This document shows, piece after piece, positions 50,136 through 58,652 of a stretch of DNA of 62,473 bases; position 1 is the stretch's first letter, and every line of letters begins with the position of its first letter. The stretch lies in assembly GCF_017573465.1 (NCBI RefSeq), contig NZ_JAGEPF010000051.1, positions 1 through 62,473 on the forward strand, given 5' to 3'. This DNA comes from Actinomadura violacea (GTDB taxonomy: Bacteria > Actinomycetota > Actinomycetes > Streptosporangiales > Streptosporangiaceae). A program made the position numbers and the translations under genes. The notes below the pieces were generated by a model. That model did no database searches and was not told the origin of the DNA. It saw nothing but the letters and a program-made list of their open reading frames with translations.

Positions 50136-52591
50136 CCATGCTCAACGACGTCCCGCACTGGACGCGCATCTTCGACCAGGCCCAGCAAATTCCCGTGCTC
50201 GTCACCCACTATGGCGCGGTCACCGCTGCCACCGCAGGAGCCGCCACGCTCGCCTATCGGACGATGTCCGCGCTGGTGCGACGCTGGCAGCACCGGCGAC
50301 TCAGCCAGGACGCACGCCTGATCACAGTGTCGGTGCCGCCGCAGGTCGACCCGGCCAGCGCGCCCGCCTGGTGGGCCCACCAGGCGGGCCTGCTCGCCCC
50401 CGCGTGGAAGCGTTGGCTCTTCGGCCAGCCGCATCTGGTGTTCGAATACGTCGCCGACGCCGCCGGAGTCCGCTTCCAGATCTGGGTCCCCGGGGCGGTG
50501 CCGCCCGGCATGGTCGAGGAGACGATCCGGGCCGCCTGGCCGGGCGCCACCACCACAACGACTCGCCCAGCCGCCTTTCCCATCCCGACGAGGGCGGTGA
50601 CCGTCGGAGGGCGTCTGGTGCTGTCCCGCGACGATTCCCATCCGTTGAAGACCGATCACCAGACCGACCCGATCCGCTCGCTCCTCGGCGCGATGTCGGG
50701 ACTCGAAAAGGAGCACTACGCCGCCGTCCAGATCCTCGCCCGCCCCGTCACCGGCCGCCGCCTGGCCCGCGCCCACCGCGTCGCCTCCAGACTGAAAGGC
50801 GGGAACCCGGCATCGTCCCGAGGCTTCTTCTTCGACCTCCTCACACCCGGCACGCGCACAACAACCTCCGGGCATCAGTCAGGTTCCGCCCAGGCAAGCG
50901 CGCACCCCGAACGCGCCGAGCAGGTCCGCGCGATTCTGGCCAAGGCGACACAGCCCCGTTTCGAGGTCGACATCCGCTACGCCGTCGGCGCGCCCGATTC
51001 CGACCATGCAACGAAATGGCTGCGCGGACGCGCTCACGCCATCGCCTCAATCGCCGCGCTCTACGCCTCCGGCCATCAGCACCTTCGCCGCCGCAAACTC
51101 CCAGAACCGACCAGCGCGCTGGCCGACCGCCGGCTCGGACGCGGCTACCTGCTCGGCGCCGCCGAGCTGGCCGCGCTCGCGCACCTGCCCCTGGACGCCG
51201 ACGCGCCCGCCATCACCCGCGCGGGCGCCCGCCCGGTCGCACCGTCACCCGACGTCCCCACCGGCCCGGACACCGGACACGGGCCCGGCCGCGTGCTGGG
51301 CGATGCCGACGCGGGCCACCGGCGCCCCGTCGCGCTGCCCGTCATCGGGGCCCGCCAACACGTCCACGTCCTGGGACAGACCGGCGTCGGTAAATCAACC
51401 CTGCTCGCCTCGCTGGTCCTGGCCGACGCCCACGACGGACGAGGCGCCCTGGTCATCGACCCCAAAGGCGACCTCATCGCCGACGTCCTGGACCGGCTCC
51501 CCGCCCGCATGGCGGGCCGAACGGTGGTGTTCGACCCCTCCGACCCGGCGCCACCACCCTCGGTCGGCATCCTGTCCGGCCCCGACCCGGCATTCGCCGT
51601 CGACTCCGTCGTCTCGATCTTCCACCGCTGCTTCCGGTCCTCCTGGGGCCCACGGCTGGACGACCTGCTGCGCTCGGCCTGCCTGAGCCTCATGCACGCC
51701 CACGGCCCCCGCGCCACCCTCGCGCAAGTCCCGCAGCTCCTCACTGACACCGCCTTCCGTGCACGCGTAGTCGGCCGCTTGTCAGACGATCTTCTACGGG
51801 GCTTCTGGGCCGGCTATGACGAGCTGTCACCGGCCGGACGGGCGGCCGCGATCGGGCCCGTGATGAACAAGCTCCGCGCCGTCCTGCTGCGCCCGTTCGT
51901 CCACCAAGCCCTCTCAGCGACCGGCTCGACCGTTGACCTGGCCCGCCACCTCGGCCATGGCGGCCTCGTCTTGGCTCGGCTGCCCAAGGGCGTGCTCGGG
52001 GAGGACGCGGCCCGCTTGATGGGCTCGCTGCTGCTCGCGCACACCTGGCAGGGCATCACCCGCCGCGCCGACCTGCCCGAGCACGAACGCCCGGACTCGG
52101 CCGCCTACATCGACGAGTGCCACAACTTCCTCAACCTGCCCGGCTCGGTGTCCGACATCCTCGCCGAGGCCCGCGGCTACCGGCTCTCCCTCGTCCTGGC
52201 CCACCAGCACCTGTCCCAACTGCCCAAGGACCTGCGCGACGCCGTCTCTGCCGACGCACGCAACAAGATCTACTTCGCCGCCTCACCCGAAGACGCAGGC
52301 GACCTCGCCCGCCACGCCGGCCCCGTCCTGTCCGCACACGACCTCGCCCACCTCGGCGCTTACCAAGCCGCCGCGCGTCTCGTCACCGCCGGCCAACCCA
52401 CCGGCGCCTTCACCTTCCGCACCCGCCCACTCCGCGACCCGATTCCCGGCCGCGCCGACCACATCCGAGCCGCCTCCCGCGCCCGCTTCACACCCCGCGT
52501 GACCACGACCAAGGCCACCAGCGGCAAGAGCAGCCCACTTACTGCCGACCCGCGTGCCGAGCAGCCCGCTGAGGAGGAACGCCCGCAGTGA
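50132..52591 (+). CDS. VirD4/TraG-like type IV coupling ATPase
   Basis: An 819-residue protein. The N-terminal 60 residues hold a hydrophobic stretch (YGAVTAATAGAATLAYRTM) that may anchor it. The ATPase has Walker A GQTGVGKST at 415-423, ALVIDPKGDLIADVLDRLP, and Walker B AAYIDECHNF with D661-E662, followed by SLVLAHQHLSQLPKDLR and the arginine-finger region. This is the actinomycete coupling-protein form with DUF87/TraG-like core. It would present the transferred DNA-protein complex to the channel. Coupled by GTGA to VirB4 and to the next gene. Confidence 0.92.
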   Translation: MTMLNDVPHWTRIFDQAQQIPVLVTHYGAVTAATAGAATLAYRTMSALVRRWQHRRLSQDARLITVSVPPQVDPASAPAWWAHQAGLLAPAWKRWLFGQPHLVFEYVADAAGVRFQIWVPGAVPPGMVEETIRAAWPGATTTTTRPAAFPIPTRAVTVGGRLVLSRDDSHPLKTDHQTDPIRSLLGAMSGLEKEHYAAVQILARPVTGRRLARAHRVASRLKGGNPASSRGFFFDLLTPGTRTTTSGHQSGSAQASAHPERAEQVRAILAKATQPRFEVDIRYAVGAPDSDHATKWLRGRAHAIASIAALYASGHQHLRRRKLPEPTSALADRRLGRGYLLGAAELAALAHLPLDADAPAITRAGARPVAPSPDVPTGPDTGHGPGRVLGDADAGHRRPVALPVIGARQHVHVLGQTGVGKSTLLASLVLADAHDGRGALVIDPKGDLIADVLDRLPARMAGRTVVFDPSDPAPPPSVGILSGPDPAFAVDSVVSIFHRCFRSSWGPRLDDLLRSACLSLMHAHGPRATLAQVPQLLTDTAFRARVVGRLSDDLLRGFWAGYDELSPAGRAAAIGPVMNKLRAVLLRPFVHQALSATGSTVDLARHLGHGGLVLARLPKGVLGEDAARLMGSLLLAHTWQGITRRADLPEHERPDSAAYIDECHNFLNLPGSVSDILAEARGYRLSLVLAHQHLSQLPKDLRDAVSADARNKIYFAASPEDAGDLARHAGPVLSAHDLAHLGAYQAAARLVTAGQPTGAFTFRTRPLRDPIPGRADHIRAASRARFTPRVTTTKATSGKSSPLTADPRAEQPAEEERPQ

Positions 52592-53511
52592 AGAAGGTCA
52601 TTCGCCATCGCCGGGCACCGAGCCCCATCACACGGGCAACACCTGAACTCTTCCTCGACCTCCGCGGGCGTCTCACCGACCGTGACATGGCCATCCTCGA
52701 ACTGGTCTGGGAACACCGCGTCCTGACCACCCACCAGATAGCCGCGATCTTCTTCACCACACCCGGCAAGGCCCGCGACCGCCTCCTACAACTGTTCCGC
52801 CTCAAAGCCCTCGAACGCTTCCAACCCTGGGTCCCCGTCGGCGCCGCGCCCTACCACTGGCTCCTCGGACCGCTCGGCGCCCAATGCCTGGCCGCGCACC
52901 GCAACATCACCCTGGCCGAGTTCGGCTACCGCCGCACCACCGCACTCCAGATCAGCCACTCCCGCCACCTCGCCCACCAGGTCGGCGTCAACGAGTTCTT
53001 CACCCAGCTCCACGCCCACGCCCGCCACACACCCGGCGCCCGCCTCGACAAGTGGTGGCCCGAACGCCGCTGCGTCCATCTCTGGGGAGACCTCGCCCGC
53101 CCCGACGCCTACGGCCGCTGGACCGACATCACCGCCAACGGCCGAGGGCCGGCAACGGTCGACTTCTTCCTCGAACACGACACTGGCAGCGTCACCCTCG
53201 CTAAGGTCGCCGCCAAAATCAACGGCTACGACGCCCTCGCCGAGGCCACCGGCATAACCACACCCGTCCTGTTCTGGCTCCCCAGCACCCGCCGCGAGAC
53301 CAACCTCCGCGCCCTGCTGGGAACACCACCGGTCCCCCTCGCCACCGCCGTCCACACGCCCGCCAACGACCCCGACGGCGGCCCCGCCGGGCCCGTGTGG
53401 CTACCGGCAGGACACGACGGCCCCCGCCGCCGCTTGGCCGACCTGACATCCTCGCCACCACACGCGTCCGAGCCCCGTACCGAGAGCGGGGAGGACGCCG
53501 GTTGCCGATAG
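52588..53511 (+). CDS. Replication-relaxation family protein
   Basis: A 307-residue protein of the replication-relaxation family, known from Gram-positive plasmids and ICEs. The N-terminal winged-helix reads LTDRDMAILELVWEHRVLTTHQIAAIFF, then RLLQLFRLKALERFQPW, and later ISHSRHLAHQVGVNEFF and FFLEHDTG. Its biochemical role is not well known; it may prepare or recognise the origin of transfer. No canonical relaxase (HUH His triad or MobC-type) is encoded next to it. GTG 52588 overlaps the VirD4 stop. Confidence 0.85.
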   Translation: MKKVIRHRRAPSPITRATPELFLDLRGRLTDRDMAILELVWEHRVLTTHQIAAIFFTTPGKARDRLLQLFRLKALERFQPWVPVGAAPYHWLLGPLGAQCLAAHRNITLAEFGYRRTTALQISHSRHLAHQVGVNEFFTQLHAHARHTPGARLDKWWPERRCVHLWGDLARPDAYGRWTDITANGRGPATVDFFLEHDTGSVTLAKVAAKINGYDALAEATGITTPVLFWLPSTRRETNLRALLGTPPVPLATAVHTPANDPDGGPAGPVWLPAGHDGPRRRLADLTSSPPHASEPRTESGEDAGCR

Positions 53512-54503
53512 TCGCGCTCCTGGTCGCCCTCGTCGTCCTGGTGGTCGTCCTCATCGGTGCCGTCACCGGCTCGACGCCCCAACCCGACGCCTGCGAGTCA
53601 CAGGTCGACGGCCCGCCGGTCGCCGGCATCCCCGCCACCTACCTCGCCCTCTACCGCAAAGCCGCAGCCGACTACGGCATCCCCTGGGAGATCCTCGCCG
53701 CCGTCGGTTCCGTCGAGTCCGACCACGGACGCTCCACAGCACCCGGCATCCACTCCGGCGAGAACCACGCGGGCGCCGGAGGTCCCATGCAGTTCCTATC
53801 CGCCACCTGGGCGGGCTACGGCGTCGACGGCGACCACGACGGCAAGAAGAACCGCTACGACCCGGCCGACTCCATCCCCGCAGCCGCCAACTACCTCCGC
53901 CACAACGGCGCCCCGCCCAAAATGCGCGCCGCCCTGTTCGCCTACAACCACAGCAACACCTACGTCGACAACGTCCTCAACCGCGCCCACAAGTACAAGA
54001 TCACACTCACCACAGGCACCACCCCGGCGAACGCCTCTCCACCAGCCGAGTGCGCCGAGGCCGCCGCCATCAGTGCACCCAATGCCACCATCGCAAAGAT
54101 CATCGCCTTCGCCATGGCCCAACGCGGCAAGCCCTACGTCTTCGGCGCCACCGGCCCCAACGCCTGGGACTGCTCCAGCCTCGTCCAAGCCGCCTACGCA
54201 GCCGCCGGCCTCACCATCCCACGCACCACCTTCGCCCAATGGCCCTTCGGCATCCGGATCCCCAACGACCACGCCCAGCCCGGCGACCTCGTCTTCTTCA
54301 ACTCCGGCCCCGGCACCTCCACCACCACACCAGGCCACGTCGGACTGGTCATCGGCAACGGCCAAATGATCGCCGCCCGCTGCTCCACCTGCCACCCAGC
54401 CATCGGTGTCGAGACCTACCACCGCCCGGACTGGATCGGCACCACCCGCCCCCTCTTCCGCCTAACGAGCACGTCCAACCCAGACCAGCCCCTCCGGGGA
54501 TGA
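53502..54503 (+). CDS. Lysozyme-like plus NlpC/P60 cell-wall hydrolase of the T4SS
   Basis: A 333-residue protein with an N-terminal membrane helix (IVALLVALVVLVVVLIGAV). The lytic-transglycosylase-like domain (about 45-160) has YGIPWEILAAVGSVESDHGRS with the catalytic Glu and MQFLSATWAGYG. The C-terminal NlpC/P60 domain (about 200-325) has GKPYVFGATGPNAWDCSSLVQ with the catalytic Cys and GHVGLVIGNG with the His. The pair opens peptidoglycan for the conjugation channel, the role of VirB1/Orf14-type proteins. TTG 53502 has a ggggagg site and overlaps the previous gene by 10 bp. Confidence 0.9.
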   Translation: MPIVALLVALVVLVVVLIGAVTGSTPQPDACESQVDGPPVAGIPATYLALYRKAAADYGIPWEILAAVGSVESDHGRSTAPGIHSGENHAGAGGPMQFLSATWAGYGVDGDHDGKKNRYDPADSIPAAANYLRHNGAPPKMRAALFAYNHSNTYVDNVLNRAHKYKITLTTGTTPANASPPAECAEAAAISAPNATIAKIIAFAMAQRGKPYVFGATGPNAWDCSSLVQAAYAAAGLTIPRTTFAQWPFGIRIPNDHAQPGDLVFFNSGPGTSTTTPGHVGLVIGNGQMIAARCSTCHPAIGVETYHRPDWIGTTRPLFRLTSTSNPDQPLRG

Positions 54504-54802
54504 CCACAAGCCCTGAAACATCCACGTCATCGGGCAACCGGTTCGAGAGAGCCCGAGTCCGGGCGGGACGGCCGCCACCTTCCCAGCCGGCCTCCTCGTG
54601 CGCCCGACCGTCGCCCCTGACGACCTCGCCGCCGCGCCGAGAAGGTTCACCCGCCGGGGGACGCAGCGGCGAGTTCACGCCGCCCTTGCCCTTGACGCAC
54701 GAGGTGGCGGTCAATGACGCCCCGGTTCCGCCCGGGACCGGACCACCGGCACGCAGGGACACTCCGTCCCCGCACCGCCCAAGCGGAAGGAGCACGAAAC
54801 CC
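54504..54802 (+). other. Open frame between the hydrolase and the next gene
   Basis: An ATG at 54500 overlaps the hydrolase stop (ATGA) and the frame stays open through 54803 into the next gene, so a fused start is possible. The predicted peptide is disordered (Pro/Ser/Arg-rich), and a better ribosome site lies at 54803. I treat the stretch as untranslated or as a dispensable N-terminal extension; it also has a TTGACG at about 54691. Confidence 0.45.
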
Positions 54803-55297
54803 ATGGCGCACACCGACCGCCTTCACGACACCCAGAAGTCACCAACCGCGCCCGACCACCTCGCCCGGGAGGTCGCGCGGCTGGTCGACCCGCTGGCCCA
54901 GGCCAGCCTGATCAGCCCCGAGGACGCTGAGGTCACCCTCGACCTGCACCTCGGACAGGTCGGCGTCCTGCCTTTCCGCCCCGGCCTGACGCCCGACTAC
55001 CGGGCCTGGTCCGGAAGTCTCGCCTGGGCCGCACTCATCCTCTACCCCCGCACTCCACCCCCCGTGCAGTTCCCGATTGCCGAGGAGCAACTCGCCCGCG
55101 ACGCCGCCAACGCCAAGGCGTACGCCTTCCACGCGTCGCTCTTCACCACCCGGGCATGGCATGACCGCAGCACGTTCCAGCTCGTCGACCATCTCGGTCC
55201 AGACGACCCGGGGGTCTTCTGGATCAACCTCGCTGACGCATCCGAACACGGAGACCTCGAGCCCTACCGCATCCCTCTTGCCGACATGACCAGCTGA
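54803..55297 (+). CDS. Small conjugation-operon protein, unknown function
   Basis: A 164-residue protein: a helical N terminus (PDHLAREVARLVDPLAQASLISPEDAEV), then alternating strands and helices (GSLAWAALILYPRT, RSTFQLVDHLGPDDPGVFWINLADA). There is no membrane helix or catalytic motif. The ribosome site ggaagga lies nine bases upstream of ATG 54803. It is the last gene of the operon before the strong terminator at 55324. Confidence 0.78.
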   Translation: MAHTDRLHDTQKSPTAPDHLAREVARLVDPLAQASLISPEDAEVTLDLHLGQVGVLPFRPGLTPDYRAWSGSLAWAALILYPRTPPPVQFPIAEEQLARDAANAKAYAFHASLFTTRAWHDRSTFQLVDHLGPDDPGVFWINLADASEHGDLEPYRIPLADMTS

Positions 55298-55323
55298 ACC
55301 AGAAGCGAACAGCACTCGGAACA

Positions 55324-55354
55324 CGGGGCGGGGACCTACGAGGTCCCCGCCCCG
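55324..55354 (+). terminator. Strong terminator ending the conjugation operon
   Basis: A perfect 14-bp stem cggggcggggacct / aggtccccgccccg with a three-base loop (acg), 27 bp after the last stop codon, followed by tta. Its stability and position mark the end of the transcript. Confidence 0.85.
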
Positions 55355-55596
55355 TTACTCGTCGCGCCGCCTGCCAGCGCTCTACGCCTTTCCAGACGCC
55401 CCAACCGTCCACGCCGTGCCCGGACGCCGACCGAGCGCCCAGAAGCGCGAGTCTTCCGAACGGCGCAAGGGTCCGCGCCAAGACGACCAGCGCACCCGAG
55501 CCGACACCACCCACCGAGGCGGCCTCCTATCCGCCACCCTTGAGCAACCTGCAGCGGCCTCGGCGATTGAACTCGCCGAGGCCACCGATCAGTTGA
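55355..55596. other. Short spacer between the terminators
   Basis: No supported gene. A plus-strand frame of 71 codons (55416-55631) is Arg-rich at first and reads ASAIELAEATDQLIRGLERQ at the end, but has no ribosome site and overlaps the DUF397 gene; probably not expressed. Confidence 0.4.
55556..55583 (-). terminator. Terminator hairpin of the Scr1/DUF397 pair
   Basis: A perfect 11-bp stem ggcctcggcga / tcgccgaggcc with a six-base loop, 14 bp beyond the stop of the DUF397 gene on the minus strand. Confidence 0.65.
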
Positions 55597-55797
55597 TCAG
55601 AGGTCTAGAGCGCCAGCCTTCACGTGCTTGAGGAGGTCAGTGAATGCGGCGCGGTCGAGGGCGATGTGGCCGCCGTTGGGATTCTTGCTGTCTCGGACAC
55701 CGATGGCGGTTGATGCCCGCGCAACCTCCACGCACGCCTGCTCGGTGTTGCTGCGGCTGCTCTTGCGCCACTTGGCTCGGGCGAAGTCGGCACTCAT
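55597..55797 (-). CDS. DUF397 protein (Scr1 partner)
   Basis: A 66-residue protein of the DUF397 family: FARAKWRKSSRSNTEQACVEVA, then IGVRDSKNPNGGHIALDRAAF and FTDLLKHVKAG. The W-R-K-S-S-x-S-x-x-x-x-x-C-V-E-V and V-R-D-S-K motifs are diagnostic. DUF397 genes almost always sit beside an Scr1-type XRE regulator in actinomycetes and are thought to work as a toxin-antitoxin-like or developmental switch. The ATG overlaps the stop of the regulator (ATGA). Confidence 0.9.
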   Translation of the reverse strand: MSADFARAKWRKSSRSNTEQACVEVARASTAIGVRDSKNPNGGHIALDRAAFTDLLKHVKAGALDL

Positions 55798-56687
55798 GGT
55801 CCGTTCATCTCCTTAGCGATCTGCCGGAACAGCGCTGAGCTGTCCTCTTGCGACAGGGCGTCGTCCCAGATGACCGTAAACGCCTCGGCGTAGCGGTCGA
55901 TCTCACGGGGTTTGTCCAGGTACAGGGCTCCGGTGAAGCCTTGCACATACACAGTCGGCGGTTCGTGGTTGCGTCCGTCTCCTGTGGTCAGGAACCGGAG
56001 GATGATGAAGGGCCCGGTGTCGAGGCCCCGATGCGCGCCGGCCGAGTAGGGCACGACGCGGACGCAGACGTTGAGGCGTTCGTTGAGTTCCGCGAGCCGA
56101 TCGAGTTGGGCTGCCATGACCGCCGGCCCGCCCACGATGCGGCGGATGGCGGCTTCGCTCAGGGTTGCCCGGAGCGTAGGGGGCGCTGTCACACGTGTGA
56201 CCAGGGCCTGCCGCTGGACTCGCAACTGAACCCGTCGTTCAACCTCCTCGTCCTGGAGATCGGGCCGGTTCTTCTTGAAGAGCGCACGATGGTAGTCGGC
56301 GGTCTGGAACAGGCCCGGGATCAGTTCGGGCGAGTATTCCTCCAGGCTGTTCGCGGCTTCCTCGAGGCCGATGAACAGGTCGAAGCCGTCGGGGATGACG
56401 TCGCCGTAGGCGTGCCACCAGCCCTTGCCCTTGGTCTCCTTGGCGAGGCCCATCAGGGCCGTCTTCATGTCGTCGGGCGCCCCGTACACGCGGCACATGG
56501 TCTCGACGTCGTGGGATCGCAGGGACGTCTGCCCGGTCTCGATCCTCCACATCTTCGCCTCGGACCATTCGAGTGCCGTTGCGGCCGCTTGCACCGTAAA
56601 GCGCGCGTTTGTCCGAAGTTCGCGGAGGTACCGGCCGAGCTGCCTTCGGGGGACGGTCGACCCCGTCGCGGCTTCCGTCACCCGCAT
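55794..56687 (-). CDS. Scr1-type XRE regulator (DUF5753)
   Basis: A 297-residue protein. The HTH_31-type N terminus is LGRYLRELRTNARFTVQAAATALEWSEAKMWRIETGQTSL. The rest is the Scr1/DUF5753 domain: YSPELIPGLFQTADYHRALF, LRVQRQALVTRV, VVPYSAGAHRGLDTGPFIILRF and VYVQGFTGALYLDKPREIDRYAEAF. The pair with DUF397 is very common, in many copies per genome, and can be element-borne, as here. ATG 56687; other starts at 56696, 56729 and GTG 56681. Confidence 0.88.
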   Translation of the reverse strand: MRVTEAATGSTVPRRQLGRYLRELRTNARFTVQAAATALEWSEAKMWRIETGQTSLRSHDVETMCRVYGAPDDMKTALMGLAKETKGKGWWHAYGDVIPDGFDLFIGLEEAANSLEEYSPELIPGLFQTADYHRALFKKNRPDLQDEEVERRVQLRVQRQALVTRVTAPPTLRATLSEAAIRRIVGGPAVMAAQLDRLAELNERLNVCVRVVPYSAGAHRGLDTGPFIILRFLTTGDGRNHEPPTVYVQGFTGALYLDKPREIDRYAEAFTVIWDDALSQEDSSALFRQIAKEMNGP

Positions 56688-56939
56688 CACCTCCATCCTG
56701 GGGCGGTCTTTCACTCGGAATGAAAGCATCCGCTCGCACGATTCGCAATAAGCCTCCGACCTGCGGAAATTCAGTCCGGAGAATGCGCCTGAAGCCTTGC
56801 AGACGCGGTTTTCATGGTGCTCTACTCGGAGTCAGCACGGAGGTAGTTCGCGACAATCCGTGACCCCGGCGAGCCGGTCAGGGCGCCCGTTCCGCGCATC
56901 GCCACAGGAGCAACCGTCCCCGCACGGAAGAGGCCGATC
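56688..56939. other. Divergent promoter region
   Basis: About 250 bp between the Scr1 regulator and the cargo operon; it should hold promoters in both directions. No clear inverted repeat was picked out, and it contains no gene I can support. Confidence 0.5.
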
Positions 56940-56999
56940 ATGAAGACCACTGACGGATATCAGAGCACGGGCGCCAGTGTCCGCACCTTCGGAGCGTGA
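56940..56999 (+). CDS. 19-residue leader peptide ORF
   Basis: ATG 56940 has ggaagagg seven bases upstream. The frame codes MKTTDGYQSTGASVRTFGA and stops at 56999, overlapping the start of the following gene by 23 bp in another frame. It could be a leader peptide that couples translation to the cargo operon, or a short bioactive peptide; no homology is claimed. Confidence 0.4.
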   Translation: MKTTDGYQSTGASVRTFGA

Positions 57000-57372
57000 C
57001 TCCGTGGGAGCACACGCGCGGGCTACCGAAGCGCGCTACATCCCCTCGCCGCCGGACCGGGGATCGGCGAGTGGTCCCGCAACCCCGATCCCCCAGCGCG
57101 AGCGGATCACGTTCCTGGTCCACCTCTCGAAGGCGTTCGCCCACATGGAGGGCATCGTCACGGCCTTCGCCGTCATCCAGGGATACGCGGTCCTCAACGT
57201 GATCCCGCTGGGCTGGCCCGGACGGTCTGTCACGGTCGGGTGCCGCTACTGCCGAGATGGGGCGTGGTGGTTCTACGACATCCGCACCGGCCAGTTCATC
57301 CGGCCGGCGAACGAGGCGAGGGCGGCGGCCCACGGGATCAGAATCCAGATGGAAGAGGCGGCAGCGGCATGA
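56977..57372 (+). CDS. Small protein at the head of the cargo operon
   Basis: A 131-residue protein. After a disordered leader the globular part reads TFLVHLSKAFAHMEGIVTAFAVIQGYAVLNVI, then VTVGCRYCRDGAWWFYDIRTGQFIRPANE, with a C-x2-C pair (CRYC) and aromatic residues. It may be a small binding or accessory protein; no family is assigned. The GTG at 56977 was chosen from the frame; its stop overlaps the next ATG (ATGA). Confidence 0.7.
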   Translation: MSAPSERDSVGAHARATEARYIPSPPDRGSASGPATPIPQRERITFLVHLSKAFAHMEGIVTAFAVIQGYAVLNVIPLGWPGRSVTVGCRYCRDGAWWFYDIRTGQFIRPANEARAAAHGIRIQMEEAAAA

Positions 57373-58004
57373 CCTTGGAGGTAGCGGACTACCCCCGGAA
57401 GCGGTTCGGCAAGGTCGCCGAGATCAACGGCATCACCAGTGACGACGGCCCGTGGATCAGCGTGCGTGAGGCGTTCGACATCACCGGACTCAAGTCCGGT
57501 GTCCTGCTGCGGTGGGAGGAGGAGGGGCTCATCTCTGTCGTCCAGGACGCCGAGCGTTCGCAGCGGCGGTACCTCAAGCGGGAACTGGAGATCGTCGCCG
57601 AAGTCGGAGATGACGGGCCGACGAACCTGCGGACCCTGCGCGACTACGTGAAGGCTCGCTCTGACGCCCCGGGCGTGGCTGGGCCTCCGTCGAGCCGTGC
57701 GGCCGACACCCGGCAGGAGAACACGCCCGAACCTGACGGTTCGGAAGGTGCGGTTTTCCTGGCCACGCTGGCGAACCTGCTTCGCGGACAGAAGCTCTCG
57801 CCCGAACTGGTCGGCGAGTGCCGGTTGCGAGTGATCAGGGATGCGGGCTCGCGTGGTGTCGCGATCGAGTGCCGTCGCCGGGCGAGTGACGGTGACCGGT
57901 GGTGGTTCAGTTGGGGCGGTGGGGTCTGGTTGTGCGAGGCCGATAACCCGACCGAGGCCGTAGTCCAGGTGAAGGCGGCGCTCCGGACGATCGGGGCTCC
58001 CTGA
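57369..58004 (+). CDS. MerR/excisionase-like HTH protein
   Basis: A 211-residue protein. GPWISVREAFDITGLKSGVLLRWEEEGLISVVQDAERSQRRYLKREL is a MerR/excisionase-type winged helix with the typical basic wing. The C-terminal half (ANLLRGQKLSPELVGECRLRVIRDAGSRGVAIECRRRAS...WWFSWGGGVW) is a separate, aromatic-rich domain. It could be a regulator of the cargo operon, or an excisionase-like directionality factor of the element. Coupled both sides (ATGA upstream, TGATG downstream). Confidence 0.72.
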   Translation: MTLEVADYPRKRFGKVAEINGITSDDGPWISVREAFDITGLKSGVLLRWEEEGLISVVQDAERSQRRYLKRELEIVAEVGDDGPTNLRTLRDYVKARSDAPGVAGPPSSRAADTRQENTPEPDGSEGAVFLATLANLLRGQKLSPELVGECRLRVIRDAGSRGVAIECRRRASDGDRWWFSWGGGVWLCEADNPTEAVVQVKAALRTIGAP

Positions 58005-58483
58005 TGACGATGCCGGGACCGATGGGGTACGCGGCCAAGCCGCAGGCCATGGGCGCGCTGATCTCCACCTTGTTCGCCGACCGGCTGTTCGAGCACGGCA
58101 TCCCGTACCTGCGCGTCGGCCTCATGACGGTCTATGTTGAGGACCGCGCGGCGTCGGAACTGGCGGACCTGAAGCGCCGCCCCGCCGACGAGGCCATCGG
58201 TGCGGCCCTCGGCGTCGTGGCGAAGGCGTGGGACGAGGCGATGACCATGCACGGGATGTTCCGCCGGACGATCGACGAGTGCCAACGGCAGGTTCGTTTG
58301 GAGCTGGAAGAGCTCGTCGACGAGCACGTCACGCTCGTCCGGAACGCGGCCGAGGGCGGGCCGCGCGAGCCGGATGCGCGGCTGGAGGCCGAACAGGCCG
58401 AGGCCGAGGAGGACGAGCGGTTGTGCGCGCGGCTGCGTACCTCGGGGGCTGACCCCGTCCCGCAGCGTTGCGGGCAACCGTAG
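58004..58483 (+). CDS. Helical protein of unknown function
   Basis: A 159-residue protein: MGALISTLFADRLFEHGIPYLRVGLMTVYVEDRAA at the start, then a long helical stretch (IDECQRQVRLELEELVDEHVTLVRNAAEGG) ending in an acidic tail. There is no membrane helix or enzyme motif. The ATG overlaps the previous stop. About 170 bp separate it from the HemB-like gene, so it may belong to the first half of the cargo operon. Confidence 0.7.
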   Translation: MTMPGPMGYAAKPQAMGALISTLFADRLFEHGIPYLRVGLMTVYVEDRAASELADLKRRPADEAIGAALGVVAKAWDEAMTMHGMFRRTIDECQRQVRLELEELVDEHVTLVRNAAEGGPREPDARLEAEQAEAEEDERLCARLRTSGADPVPQRCGQP

Positions 58484-58652
58484 AAGGTCCGCTCCGCGCG
58501 CGCGAGGAGGGGAGCGCGCTCGGGGTGCGGGTCCTGGACTCAGTCGGCTAAGGGCCGGATCCAGGGCCCATCCAGTCGCCGGGCGGGGTTCCGTGCCCCC
58601 GTCGGACCCCGCCCGGTCCTTCCAACAGATCTTCGGTGAAAGAGGGTGTCGC

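Noticed and set aside
55416..55631. 71-codon frame before the Scr1/DUF397 pair
   Set aside because: No ribosome site, overlaps the DUF397 3' end and a terminator hairpin, and has no recognisable domain.
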